NCBI RefSeq assembly: GCF_900102035.1
Contig: NZ_LT629689.1
Span: 4,634,001 to 4,698,000 of the forward strand
Reading direction: 5' to 3'
Length of the DNA: 64,000 bases
From: Pseudomonas extremaustralis
Lineage (GTDB): Bacteria; Pseudomonadota; Gammaproteobacteria; Pseudomonadales; Pseudomonadaceae
This document shows positions 35,831-44,342 of the stretch, one piece after another. The notes below the pieces were generated by a model. That model did no database searches, was not told where the DNA came from, and worked only from the letters and a program-made list of their open reading frames with translations. A program made the translations under genes and the position numbers. Each line of letters opens with the position of its first letter. The first letter of the stretch is position 1.

Positions 35831-36670
35831 ATGAACGCCAAGCATCCAGTCTGCGCGGCGCCCGCCCTTCAAACGCCCGCGCCCGCCGCCAGCCAGAGCT
35901 ACCAGTTCTGCAACCTCGAACATACAAGCGTGGCCAGCACTGCACTGGCGGAAGAAGTGGCCCTGGCGATTGCCTATAACGACATCAGCCAGGCGGTGAT
36001 GCTGGTGACGCCGACCGATCTTGAAGACTTCATCGTCGGTTTCAGCATCGGCAGTGGAATTATCGCCGACGTTAGCGACATTTATGACCTGAAACTCAGC
36101 GGATCTGGCTCTACCCAGTATGCCCAGGTGCAGATTTCCAGCCGCGCATTCTGGAACCTCAAGCAGCAGCGCCGCCAATTGGCGGGCACCAGCGGCTGCG
36201 GCCTGTGTGGGGTCGAAGCGGTCGAGCAGGCCTTGCCGGATCTTCAGGTGCTGCCCGGCGCACCTTTGCCGCCCGCCGAGTGGCTCGAGGGCCTGCGCCA
36301 GCGCATCAGCGCATTTCAGCCGCTGGGCCAGTACAGCGGCGCGGTACACGCGGCGGTGTTCATGAATAGCCAGGGCGAGTTGCTGCTGGGGCGCGAGGAC
36401 ATCGGCCGGCACAACGCACTCGACAAGCTGATCGGCGCCTTGATCCGCCAAAAGATCAGCACCGAAGGCGGCCTGGCCATTGTCACCAGCCGTTGCAGCC
36501 TCGAACTGATCCAGAAAGTCCTGCGCGCGGGCATCCAGACCCTGGTCAGCCTGTCGTCGCCCACCGGCCTGGCCCTGCAATGGGCACGCCGGCACAACCT
36601 CAATCTCATCCACCTGCCGCAGAAAAGTGCGCCGCGGGTCTACAGCCCTGCGATGGAGTACCAGCCATGA
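35831..36670 (+). CDS. fdhD: Formate dehydrogenase accessory sulfurtransferase FdhD
   Basis: The protein has 279 residues. FdhD passes sulfur from a cysteine desulfurase to the molybdenum cofactor of formate dehydrogenases. The active Cys pair lies in TSGCGLCGVEA (C123, C126). Other family blocks are LVTPTDLEDFIVGFSIGSGI, LGREDIGRHNALDKLIGALI and SRCSLELIQKVLRAGI. It overlaps the next gene by 4 bases, so its client is probably that oxidoreductase. Confidence 0.95.
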   Translation: MNAKHPVCAAPALQTPAPAASQSYQFCNLEHTSVASTALAEEVALAIAYNDISQAVMLVTPTDLEDFIVGFSIGSGIIADVSDIYDLKLSGSGSTQYAQVQISSRAFWNLKQQRRQLAGTSGCGLCGVEAVEQALPDLQVLPGAPLPPAEWLEGLRQRISAFQPLGQYSGAVHAAVFMNSQGELLLGREDIGRHNALDKLIGALIRQKISTEGGLAIVTSRCSLELIQKVLRAGIQTLVSLSSPTGLALQWARRHNLNLIHLPQKSAPRVYSPAMEYQP

Positions 36671-39048
36671 GTAATCATCACCAAGCCGACCAAACCCCGA
36701 CCCCGCGCTACAAGCCCTACAAAGGCCCGGCCGGCGGCTGGGGCGCGTTGATCAGCGTGGCGCAGGCGTGGCTGACCAGCGACAACGCGCTGAAAAACAT
36801 CCGCATGATGCTCAAGACCAACCAGAACGGCGGTTTTGACTGCCCGGGCTGCGCCTGGGGCGACTCGCCGGAAAGCGGCATGGTCAAGTTCTGCGAGAAC
36901 GGCGCCAAGGCCGTCAACTGGGAAGCCACCAAGCGCCGCGTCGACGGCGCCTTCTTCGCCAAGCACAGCGTCACCGCGCTGCTGGAGCAGAGCGATTATT
37001 GGCTGGAATACCAGGGTCGCCTGACCGAACCAGTGCGCTATGACCCCGCAACCGACCGCTACCAGCCCATCAGTTGGGACGCGGCGTTCGCCCTGATCGG
37101 CCAGCACCTCAACGCCCTGCCCAGCCCGGACATGGCCGAGTTCTATACCTCGGGCCGTGCCAGCAACGAAGCGGCGTACCTGTATCAGCTGTTCGTGCGC
37201 GCCTATGGCACCAACAACTTCCCGGATTGCTCGAACATGTGCCACGAAGCCAGCGGCGTGGCCCTGGCCCAGAGCGTCGGTGTCGGCAAAGGCACCGTGA
37301 CCTTTGACGACTTCGAGCATGCCGACGCGATTTTCGTCTGGGGCCAGAACCCCGGCACCAACCACCCGCGCATGTTGGAACCGCTGCGCGAAGCGGTAAA
37401 ACGCGGCGCCCAGGTGGTGTGTATCAACCCCCTGAAAGAGCGCGGCCTGGAACGCTTCCAGCACCCGCAGCACCCACTGGAAATGCTCACCAACGGCGAC
37501 AAACCGACCAACACCGCGTACTTCCGTCCGGCGCTGGGTGGCGACATGGCCATCCTGCGCGGCATGGCCAAGTTCCTGCTGTTGTGGGAACGCCAGGCCC
37601 AGGCCGAAGGCAAGGAAGCGGTGTTCGACCACGACTTCCTCAACGAACACACGATCAACGTGCTCGATTACCTGGCCCAGATCGACGACACCTCCTGGGA
37701 TGAAATCGTCGCACAGTCCGGTTTGCCCCTCGTCGAGATCGAGCGAGCGGCACGCATGTATGCCAAGGGCAAGAACGTGATCATGTGCTGGGCGATGGGC
37801 ATCACCCAGCACCGCCATTCGGTGCCGACCATCCAGGAAATCGCCAACCTGATGCTGCTGCGCGGCAACATTGGCCGCCCGGGCGCCGGCCTGTGCCCGG
37901 TGCGGGGCCACAGCAACGTGCAAGGCGACCGCACCATGGGCATCAACGAACGCCCACCGGTGGCGTTCCTCGATGCACTGGAGCGGCGTTTCCAGTTCCA
38001 GGTACCGCGCACCAATGGGCACAACGTGGTCGAAGCGATTCACGCCATGCTCGAAGGTCGCTCCAAAGTGTTTATCGGCCTGGGCGGCAACTTCGCCCAA
38101 GCCACGCCGGACAGCCCGCGCACCTTTGAAGCGCTGCGCAATTGCGACCTGACGGTGCAGATCAGCACCAAGCTCAACCGCAGCCACCTGATGCACGGCA
38201 AAGACGCCCTGATCCTGCCGTGCCTGGGCCGCACCGACATCGACATCCAGGCCGAAGGCCCGCAGGCGGTGACCGTAGAGGACTCGTTCAGCATGGTCCA
38301 CGCCTCCAACGGCCAATTGCAGCCGCTGTCGGCGCAGATGAAGTCGGAGCCGGCCATCCTCGCCGGTATCGCCGCCGCGACCCTGGGCAGCAAGCCGGTG
38401 GACTGGAACTGGCTGGTGGGCGATTACCGCCGCATCCGCGACCTGATCGCCGACACCATCCCGGGCTTCAAGGACTTCAACGAACGCCTCAAATACCCCG
38501 GCGGTTTCTATCTGGGCAACACGGCAGGCGCGCGGCGCTGGAACACGCCATCGGGCCGTGCCAATTTCCGCCCGAATATCCTGCCCAAAGACCTGATCCA
38601 CGAACGCACCCACGCCACAGGCCGCGTACCGGACCTGATCATGCAGTCGATGCGCTCCCACGATCAGTACAACACCACCATTTATGGCCTGGACGATCGC
38701 TATCGCGGGGTGAAAGGCCAGCGCGACGTGTTGTTCGTCAACGAAGCCGACATCATCCGCCTGGGCTTCAAGCCGGGGCAGAAGGCCGACATCGTATCGC
38801 TATGGGAAGACGGTCGTGAGCGTCGGGTGAAGGGCTTCACCTTGCTGGCGTTCGATATTCCGGCGGGGCAGGCAGCGGCTTACTACCCGGAAGTGAACCC
38901 GCTGGTGCCATTGGAAAGCACCGGGGATGGCAGCCATACGCCAACGTCGAAGTTCGTGGCCATTCGCCTGGAAGCGGCGAGTGACAATGGACTGATCCCT
39001 GTGGCGAGCGGGTTTGTCCCTCACCGCCGGGAGCGCTTTGCGACATAA
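36667..39048 (+). CDS. FdhF/YdeP-family molybdopterin oxidoreductase
   Basis: The protein has 793 residues. The N-terminus has Cys59, Cys62 (FDCPGCAWGD) and Cys76 in place of a standard four-Cys cluster motif. Molybdopterin-binding blocks follow (FYTSGRASNEAAYLYQLFV, CWAMGITQHRHSVPTIQEI, MLLRGNIGRPGAGLCPVRG), and the C-terminal dinucleotide-binding domain contains MRSHDQYNTTIYG. This is the YdeP-type subgroup, annotated as formate dehydrogenase-like; the substrate is uncertain. The start at ATG 36667 overlaps the fdhD stop. Confidence 0.92.
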   Translation: MSNHHQADQTPTPRYKPYKGPAGGWGALISVAQAWLTSDNALKNIRMMLKTNQNGGFDCPGCAWGDSPESGMVKFCENGAKAVNWEATKRRVDGAFFAKHSVTALLEQSDYWLEYQGRLTEPVRYDPATDRYQPISWDAAFALIGQHLNALPSPDMAEFYTSGRASNEAAYLYQLFVRAYGTNNFPDCSNMCHEASGVALAQSVGVGKGTVTFDDFEHADAIFVWGQNPGTNHPRMLEPLREAVKRGAQVVCINPLKERGLERFQHPQHPLEMLTNGDKPTNTAYFRPALGGDMAILRGMAKFLLLWERQAQAEGKEAVFDHDFLNEHTINVLDYLAQIDDTSWDEIVAQSGLPLVEIERAARMYAKGKNVIMCWAMGITQHRHSVPTIQEIANLMLLRGNIGRPGAGLCPVRGHSNVQGDRTMGINERPPVAFLDALERRFQFQVPRTNGHNVVEAIHAMLEGRSKVFIGLGGNFAQATPDSPRTFEALRNCDLTVQISTKLNRSHLMHGKDALILPCLGRTDIDIQAEGPQAVTVEDSFSMVHASNGQLQPLSAQMKSEPAILAGIAAATLGSKPVDWNWLVGDYRRIRDLIADTIPGFKDFNERLKYPGGFYLGNTAGARRWNTPSGRANFRPNILPKDLIHERTHATGRVPDLIMQSMRSHDQYNTTIYGLDDRYRGVKGQRDVLFVNEADIIRLGFKPGQKADIVSLWEDGRERRVKGFTLLAFDIPAGQAAAYYPEVNPLVPLESTGDGSHTPTSKFVAIRLEAASDNGLIPVASGFVPHRRERFAT

Positions 39049-39060
39049 ATCGCAGGCATG

Positions 39061-39092
39061 AAAAAGGCCGCTTTTGCATAAAAGCGGCCTTT
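39061..39092 (+). terminator. Intrinsic terminator of the fdhD operon
   Basis: AAAGGCCGCTTTT, the tetraloop GCAT and AAAAGCGGCCTTT form a perfect 13-base stem 12 bases past the stop. Flanking A and T runs make it usable from either side. The following 39093-39247 must contain the promoter of the next gene; nothing specific is recognised there. Confidence 0.85.
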
Positions 39093-39247
39093 CCGAAGGA
39101 ACTAGAGACCCACCAAAATCACTTAAGTTCCCTAACCAAAACAACAACTTAGCGAATTGTGCACAAGTCGTGTTACTGGTCGGATTTCTATTGTCACAAT
39201 CTCGACACAGCCTCAGGATCGCGCCGTCATCCTCTTGAGGTCTGTCT

Positions 39248-39718
39248 ATGAAGTTCTCCTCGATTCTCTTGTTGTCCCTTGGCCTGGTCAGTGGCGCAGC
39301 CATGGCCGGTGGCACCACCGAAGCCGGTGTGGGCGGCGCATTGGGCGGGGTACTCGGTTCGGTTGTCGGCCAGCAGGTCGGCGGTAACACTGGTTCGGCC
39401 ATCGGCGCCGCCCTGGGTGGCGCGGGCGGCAGTGCGGTCGGCGCCGACAAGCGCAGCCGCGGCGAAGCCGCTATTGGCGGTGCCCTCGGCGCAGCCGGCG
39501 GCAACGTGGTAGGTCGCAGCATGGGCGGTAACACCGGCAGCCTGATCGGCGCAGCAGCCGGCGGTGGCGCAGGTGGCGCACTGGGCAACTACATGGGCAA
39601 CTCGAGCGATAACGACGACCGTCGTTCCCGTGATGGCCGCCGCTACGACCGTGATGATCATCGTGGTCGCGGCCATGCCTATGGGCATCGCAAGAACAAG
39701 CATCACTACCGTGATTGA
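39248..39718 (+). CDS. Exported glycine-zipper protein with a charged His/Arg/Asp tail
   Basis: The protein has 156 residues with a signal peptide (MKFSSILLLSLGLVSGAAMA). Next come repeated glycine-zipper blocks (GALGGVLGSVVGQQVGG, IGGALGAAGGNVVGRSMGG, IGAAAGGGAGGALGNYMG). The last about 40 residues are full of Asp, Arg and His (SDNDDRRSRDGRRYDRDDH, ending KHHYRD). Glycine-zipper proteins of this size are usually outer-membrane-associated or stress-induced envelope proteins; the function is not known. Confidence 0.85.
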   Translation: MKFSSILLLSLGLVSGAAMAGGTTEAGVGGALGGVLGSVVGQQVGGNTGSAIGAALGGAGGSAVGADKRSRGEAAIGGALGAAGGNVVGRSMGGNTGSLIGAAAGGGAGGALGNYMGNSSDNDDRRSRDGRRYDRDDHRGRGHAYGHRKNKHHYRD

Positions 39719-39742
39719 TCAGATCTAGAGAACACTGCAGAA

Positions 39743-39771
39743 ACACTGTGGGAGGGCCCATCCCACAGTGT
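39743..39771. terminator. Perfect hairpin between convergent genes, REP-derived
   Basis: ACACTGTGGGA and TCCCACAGTGT form an 11-base perfect stem around GGGCCCA. The core TGTGGGAGGG resembles a REP unit. It lies between the ends of the glycine-zipper gene and the thioesterase gene and could end both transcripts, although no T-tract follows. Confidence 0.6.
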
Positions 39772-39783
39772 CTCTACAGGAAG

Positions 39784-40221
39784 TCAGGCCACCAACCGCT
39801 GCAATGCCTCGCGCAACATCGCCGGAATCGTCACCGGCTGGTTCGTCCCCCGATCCACGAACACATGCACGAAGCGCCCCGCCGCACAGGCGTCCTCCTC
39901 GCCCGCCTTGAACACCGCCAACTCATACTGCACCGAGCTGTTGCCCAACTTGCCGACCCGCAGGCCTATTTCGATGCGCTCGGGAAAGGCGACGGAAGCA
40001 AAGTAATCACACGCTGAACTCACCACAAACCCAACCACCTCGCCGTCATGAATATCCAACCCGCCCTGTTCGATCAGGTAGGTATTCACCGCCGTGTCGA
40101 AGAAACTGTAGTAGGTCACGTTGTTCACATGGCCATACACATCGTTGTCGTGCCAGCGCGTGATGATGGGCTGGAAGTGACGGTAATCGGCGCGTTGCGG
40201 CATTGAGTCAGGCATGGGCAC
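39784..40221 (-). CDS. 4HBT-type acyl-CoA thioesterase
   Basis: The protein has 145 residues with a hotdog fold. The YbgC/4-hydroxybenzoyl-CoA thioesterase signature is [20 protein letters not shown], with the catalytic Asp in WHDND. A second possible start (MPDSMPQ) lies two codons in. It is 18 bases downstream of the recQ-like gene on the minus strand, so they may be cotranscribed. The substrate is unknown. Confidence 0.88.
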   Translation of the reverse strand: MPMPDSMPQRADYRHFQPIITRWHDNDVYGHVNNVTYYSFFDTAVNTYLIEQGGLDIHDGEVVGFVVSSACDYFASVAFPERIEIGLRVGKLGNSSVQYELAVFKAGEEDACAAGRFVHVFVDRGTNQPVTIPAMLREALQRLVA

Positions 40222-40239
40222 GTCTCGGTGAAAGTGGGT

Positions 40240-42177
40240 TTACAGGTCATTCAAGTGGGCTTGGGCCCACTCGCGCACCTCGGCGTAGGGGTAATCCTCC
40301 AGCGCGGCAAAACCCGGAATTCCCCGCGCCTTCAGCTTGGTGAACAGCGGCACGCTGATACCGCCAAGAAAACGTGTCAGGCGTTCGGCGCCCGGCAGGT
40401 GGCCGGTGTGCTCATGATGCCTGTGGATAAAATCACCGCACAGTCCCATGAAGTGTTTATCCACAAGCGGCGGCAAGCTCGGCGGCGGCGGCAGATGCGC
40501 CACATGGCCGTGACAGACCGAGCAATGCCCGCAACGCTGGGGGGCTTTTTCATCACCAAAATACTGCGCCAGACGCTGTCCCAGGCAATGCTCGGTGGCG
40601 AACAGGTCAAGCATGGCGTGTATGCGCGCCACCTCCGTCACTTCGTGCTGCTTGAAGCCTGTGTATAACGCTTGGCTCAATACCTGCGGATCGAACTCGG
40701 TATCCAGCAGGCTGTAGACCTCGGTCATCTGCTTGCTTTCCAGCTCGATCAGGCCCTGCTCCTGAAAATAGTCCAAGGCCTTCACCACTCGATTGCGCGC
40801 GGCATTGTGCTGCTGATAAAGCCCTTCGAAATCCACCGTCGCCCAGGTCTTGGCCCGCTTGCATACTTGGATGATCGCCGCGACGAACTGCTGCCGCTCG
40901 CCGGAAAACCGTGCAAGCAAGGCCTCGGGCTCGATCAGGTATTTGAAGCGGTACTCGGCATAAAACGCGTAGCGCGGTGCGATCACGCCCTTGAGCTCCA
41001 ATTGCACCAGCAGCGTCTTCAGTGGCAGTTCGCGGATGTTGCTGTGGTCCGACAGCGAGCGCAGCAGGAACTCCCATTGCCCTTCACTGCGCGCCGCCTG
41101 CAACTCATCGAGCACACGCCGGATGCCGTCCTGCTCGGGCGTATCGCCGTAGACGAAATTTTCCAGCACGTTGAGGCTGTCGCGATTGGCCAGCACCAGG
41201 CAGTCGGACGGCTGCCCGTCACGCCCTGCGCGACCGATCTCCTGGCTGTAGTTCTCGATGGATTTGGGCAGGTCGAAGTGCACCACATTGCGGATATCAC
41301 TTTTGTCGATGCCCATGCCAAACGCGATAGTGGCGACGATGCAATTGGAGCGACCGTCCATGAAGCGCTGCTGGATACCCTCGCGCTTATCGTGAGGCAA
41401 ACCGGCGTGATACGCCTCGGCCTGGATGCCGTTGCGGTTCAGGTGCTCGGCAATCTGCTCGGCGGTTTTCTGCAAGGTGACGTAGACGATACTCGGCTGC
41501 CCGGCCCGCTCGCTCATCCACTGCACCAGGCGCCGACGCTTGTCCGCACCGCTTACCGGCTCCACCAACAGGTTGAGGTTGGGCCGGTAGAAGCCCGTGG
41601 TGACCACATCATCGGGAGCAATGGCGAACTTGGCCTGCATATCGGCAATCACCTTGGGCGTGGCCGTGGCGGTCAGCAGCAGCGCTTGTGGGATATTGAA
41701 CTGGCGCTGGTAGTCCGGCAGCTTCAAATAGTCCGGACGGAAGTTGTGGCCCCACTCGGAGATACAGTGCGCTTCATCCACCACCAGCAGCGATATCTGC
41801 ACGCTTTGCAGGAAGTTGCGAAAGCGCTCGTTCTTGAGGCGCTCCACGGAAATCATCAGGATCTTCAGCTCGCCGGAACGCGCACGGGCCATGACCGCAT
41901 TGGCCTCGTCGCGGCTTTGGGCCGAATCGATACTGCCGGCCGCAATGCCATGGCGCTGCAGGAAGCCCAACTGATCCTGCATCAACGCCAACAATGGCGA
42001 CACCACCAGCGTCAGGTGCGGTAGCAGCACCGCCGACAGCTGGTAACACAAGGACTTGCCCGACCCCGTAGGGAAAATCGCCGCGGCCGAACGACCAGCC
42101 AATACGGCGCTGACCGTTTCTTCCTGGCCCAAGCGAAACTGTGGATAACCAAAGACCTGCTGGAGGGTGTCGTGCAT
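40240..42177 (-). CDS. RecQ-family ATP-dependent DNA helicase
   Basis: The protein has 645 residues. The Q-motif region (FGYPQFRLGQEETVSAVLAG) is followed by Walker A (FPTGSGKSLCYQL), the DEAH box with aromatic loop (VVDEAHCISEWGHNFRPDY) and helicase motifs V-VI (CIVATIAFGMGIDKSDIRNV, SQEIGRAGRDGQPSDCL). The zinc-binding region has Cys clusters CLGQRL and CGHCSVCHG. It is a RecQ relative with an atypical C-terminus and not certain to be the canonical RecQ of the strain. It probably unwinds DNA in repair. Confidence 0.92.
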   Translation of the reverse strand: MHDTLQQVFGYPQFRLGQEETVSAVLAGRSAAAIFPTGSGKSLCYQLSAVLLPHLTLVVSPLLALMQDQLGFLQRHGIAAGSIDSAQSRDEANAVMARARSGELKILMISVERLKNERFRNFLQSVQISLLVVDEAHCISEWGHNFRPDYLKLPDYQRQFNIPQALLLTATATPKVIADMQAKFAIAPDDVVTTGFYRPNLNLLVEPVSGADKRRRLVQWMSERAGQPSIVYVTLQKTAEQIAEHLNRNGIQAEAYHAGLPHDKREGIQQRFMDGRSNCIVATIAFGMGIDKSDIRNVVHFDLPKSIENYSQEIGRAGRDGQPSDCLVLANRDSLNVLENFVYGDTPEQDGIRRVLDELQAARSEGQWEFLLRSLSDHSNIRELPLKTLLVQLELKGVIAPRYAFYAEYRFKYLIEPEALLARFSGERQQFVAAIIQVCKRAKTWATVDFEGLYQQHNAARNRVVKALDYFQEQGLIELESKQMTEVYSLLDTEFDPQVLSQALYTGFKQHEVTEVARIHAMLDLFATEHCLGQRLAQYFGDEKAPQRCGHCSVCHGHVAHLPPPPSLPPLVDKHFMGLCGDFIHRHHEHTGHLPGAERLTRFLGGISVPLFTKLKARGIPGFAALEDYPYAEVREWAQAHLNDL

Positions 42178-42310
42178 AGGCTGTCACTCCATTGACCGCT
42201 GAGTTGGCTCAAAAACATAGCCTGGGAATCTCAGCGAATCGAGAAAGGTCGCAAGGAAAAAAGAGACAGGATGATACACAGGGTGCCGCCATGGCCTTGG
42301 GCCAAATGCG

Positions 42311-42339
42311 ACCACTTCGAATGTGGTGAAGTGGTTTTT
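42311..42339 (+). terminator. Terminator-like hairpin upstream of the yhfG-fic pair
   Basis: ACCACTTC, a nine-base loop and GAAGTGGT run into TTTTTA, in the plus direction, 64 bases before the yhfG ATG. The gene to its left runs the other way, so there is no upstream plus-strand gene to end. A later -10-like TACAAT (42368-42373) may drive the pair. The hairpin may be a leader attenuator or the end of a small RNA. Confidence 0.5.
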
Positions 42340-42402
42340 ATCCCGCCTGCCTGCCGAAGCATTGAGCTACAATCAAGCCTTGCTACCCAGGAGTACGCGG
42401 CG

Positions 42403-42573
42403 ATGAGCGAACTGACGTTTGAGCAAAAACAGGATCATTACCATAAGATCCGCCGTTCCAATTACCTGGCCAGCCTACGCCTTGAAGGGTTCGACACCCA
42501 ACCGGCCGACGTCGAAAAACCTCTGCCGACCCGCGAAGCCGTCCTTGCCAAGTACCGCAACACTCCACGCTGA
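42403..42573 (+). CDS. yhfG: YhfG/FicA-type antitoxin
   Basis: The protein has 56 residues. YhfG-type proteins carry the inhibitory helix of class I Fic systems. The motif (S/T)xxxE(G/N) is present as SLRLEG (S24, E28, G29), following IRRSNYLA. The Glu is expected to block ATP gamma-phosphate binding in the Fic active site. AGGAG precedes the ATG. The stop overlaps the fic start (TGATG), so the two proteins are made together. Confidence 0.88.
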   Translation: MSELTFEQKQDHYHKIRRSNYLASLRLEGFDTQPADVEKPLPTREAVLAKYRNTPR

Positions 42574-43172
42574 TGCTCGACAAATACGGGGTGGGCCAGG
42601 ATCCATATTGCTATCCCGGTAGCAGCGTCCTGCGCAACCGCCTCGATTTGCTCGACGAAGACCGCCTGCACCAGGCTGAGCGTGAACTGTCCGAAATCGC
42701 CGTAGGCAACCTCCCGCTCTTCCCCCCACCCTACAACCTCGAACGCCTGCAACATATCCACCGCACCCTGTTCAGCGACATCTACGACTGGGCCGGAGAG
42801 TTGCGCAGCGTGAATATCCAGAAGGGCGATACCCTGTTCTGCACCCCGGAACGCATCCCACCGGAGGCCGCGAAGATCATCCGGCAGATGGAAGAAGCGA
42901 ACTGGTTTGTCGGTACAAGCCAGGCCGAACTGGTGAGCAAGATTGCCGAAGCCTATGGCGACCTCAACGTCATCCACCCCTTTCGCGAAGGCAATGGCCG
43001 AGCGCAGCGGATTTTATTTGAACAGATCATCGTGAACGCTGGGTTTTCGGTGAACTGGTGGCTGGTGAAACATGCGGTGTGGATACCGGCGAACATTGAT
43101 GCGGTGGCGTGTGATTTTCGGGGGTTGGAGGCGATTTTTGAGCGCTGTATCAGCAGGCCTGTCAGTGCCTGA
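42573..43172 (+). CDS. fic: Fic-domain AMP-transferase toxin
   Basis: The protein has 199 residues. The Fic motif HPFREGNGRAQR is complete (H135 to R143 and beyond), with the flap KGDTLFCTPERI before it. Class I Fic toxins of pseudomonads add AMP to gyrase and topoisomerase IV and stop growth unless neutralised. The antitoxin frame immediately upstream supports a working pair. The C-terminus (WWLVKHAVWIPANIDAVACD) is intact. Confidence 0.93.
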   Translation: MLDKYGVGQDPYCYPGSSVLRNRLDLLDEDRLHQAERELSEIAVGNLPLFPPPYNLERLQHIHRTLFSDIYDWAGELRSVNIQKGDTLFCTPERIPPEAAKIIRQMEEANWFVGTSQAELVSKIAEAYGDLNVIHPFREGNGRAQRILFEQIIVNAGFSVNWWLVKHAVWIPANIDAVACDFRGLEAIFERCISRPVSA

Positions 43173-43611
43173 TCGAAACACGTCCAATGGCATCTATAGG
43201 TAGGAGCGAGCTTGCTCGCGAAAATCGTCAACGATGACGCGGCAAGTCTGAATGACCGCGGCGTCCTTGGTTTTTTTCGCGAGCAAGCTCGCGCCTACAA
43301 TTGAGTGCGTGAATGGCCAAAAATCACTGCCAAGCCCCAAAAGCCGGAAATTGCTGTAAGAAACCTCCAAATATCGCGCCATCCTCTTCCCAAATTGCTC
43401 CGAACACCCGCTCAACCCTCTATAGAAGTTACCCATAGCTGAATGAAAATAGCGCGGTCTCAACTTTCTCGGCAGAACCCCTTGAACATCGAAAGGACTC
43501 AACACCTCAGCCGCTACCGCGGCACCTCCAAGGCGATTCATCTCACCGTTCAACCTGGCAACCGAAATGCTTTGGCCGGTCTACGCCGGCTAGCACCGGG
43601 AGGGTGAAACG
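43173..43611. other. Intergenic stretch after fic
   Basis: About 440 bases hold the REPIN at 43200-43298 and the upstream region of the DUF1493 gene. A minus-strand frame of 119 codons crosses it but is built partly from the REP repeat and is not believed. No other element is recognised. Confidence 0.7.
43200..43298. repeat. REPIN of a second sequence type
   Basis: GTAGGAGCGAGCTTGCTCGC at the left and GCGAGCAAGCTCGCGCCTAC at the right form inverted arms about 50 bases apart. The arm sequence differs from the TGTGGGAGGGGGCTTGC units elsewhere in the window, so at least two REP families coexist. Confidence 0.85.
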
Positions 43612-44250
43612 ATGACCGAATATGTACCTTGGATCATCCTCGTCCCCCTCGTAACGCTTGCCGTCTTGCTCGACAAAAAGATGCAGCATCCCGCCCTCAG
43701 AACCTGGATCGGGCTCGCTCTCATCGCTCTGGGCCCAACACTTCTGCTTGGCTTCACGTTCTGGATAACGGAGCTACAATTGAACAGCATTGCGGTTCTT
43801 GCTTTCTGCTATGGCGTCCGCTTGCTGATCACCCGAAACAAATACCACCTCCAACGCAACCGCCCCTCTCACCCACTCCTGCGTGCTCCCACCATGAAAC
43901 TCGCCCCCAACTTCCCCGTAGACCCCGTCATGCAGCAGCTCCTGCAACTGCTGCACGAAGAAATCGGCCTGCCGGAACATAAGACCATTCGCCTGCAAAC
44001 CTCGCTCAATTTCGACCTGGGCTGCGACGGCGGTGAGGCCAAGCAATTCATGGAAATGCTGGAACAGGAATTTGCCCTCGACCTGGGGGACTACGACACT
44101 TATCGCTACTTCAATCCGCCGCTCTTTGATGTGTTCCTCAAGCGTCGAGCCAAGGGGCATGGCGAGAAGATCCCCCTGACCATCGGCATGCTCTACCTGG
44201 CGATTCAAACGAACAGCTGGGACACCCAGACGCTGGAAAACCTGAGCTGA
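43612..44250 (+). CDS. DUF1493 protein with N-terminal membrane segments
   Basis: The protein has 212 residues. The first about 75 hold two or three hydrophobic spans (WIILVPLVTLAVLL, WIGLALIALGPTLLLGFTFW, SIAVLAFCYGVRLLI). From about 95 on it matches the DUF1493 domain, an acyl-carrier-protein-like fold (RLQTSLNFDLGCDGGEAKQF, FALDLGDYDTYRYF). A GGGAGGG ribosome site supports the start at 43612; an internal Met near 95 would give the bare domain. Function is unknown; the membrane anchor is a less usual addition. Confidence 0.75.
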   Translation: MTEYVPWIILVPLVTLAVLLDKKMQHPALRTWIGLALIALGPTLLLGFTFWITELQLNSIAVLAFCYGVRLLITRNKYHLQRNRPSHPLLRAPTMKLAPNFPVDPVMQQLLQLLHEEIGLPEHKTIRLQTSLNFDLGCDGGEAKQFMEMLEQEFALDLGDYDTYRYFNPPLFDVFLKRRAKGHGEKIPLTIGMLYLAIQTNSWDTQTLENLS

Positions 44251-44296
44251 GCGGTTACCCAGGTTTATCGCCCCCGCCTCACAGTTCTAAGTGCAC

Positions 44297-44323
44297 AAAA
44301 AAAGCCGCCCACAAGGGGCGGCT
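44297..44323 (-). terminator. Intrinsic terminator of pckA
   Basis: On the minus strand GCCGCCC, a five-base loop and GGGCGGC are followed by seven T. It lies 20 bases past the pckA stop. Confidence 0.9.
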
Positions 44324-44342
44324 CTTTAACAGCTAGCAAATC

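Noticed and set aside
36640..38661. 673-codon open frame opposite the molybdo-oxidoreductase
   Set aside because: Antisense to a well-supported gene; composition is unnatural (His, Ala, Val, Gln runs) with no domain or ribosome site.
43194..43553. 119-codon minus-strand frame in the gap after fic
   Set aside because: Its C-terminal third is encoded by the REPIN (SIVGASLLAKKTK), a frequent false ORF in P. fluorescens genomes; no homologue is recognised.
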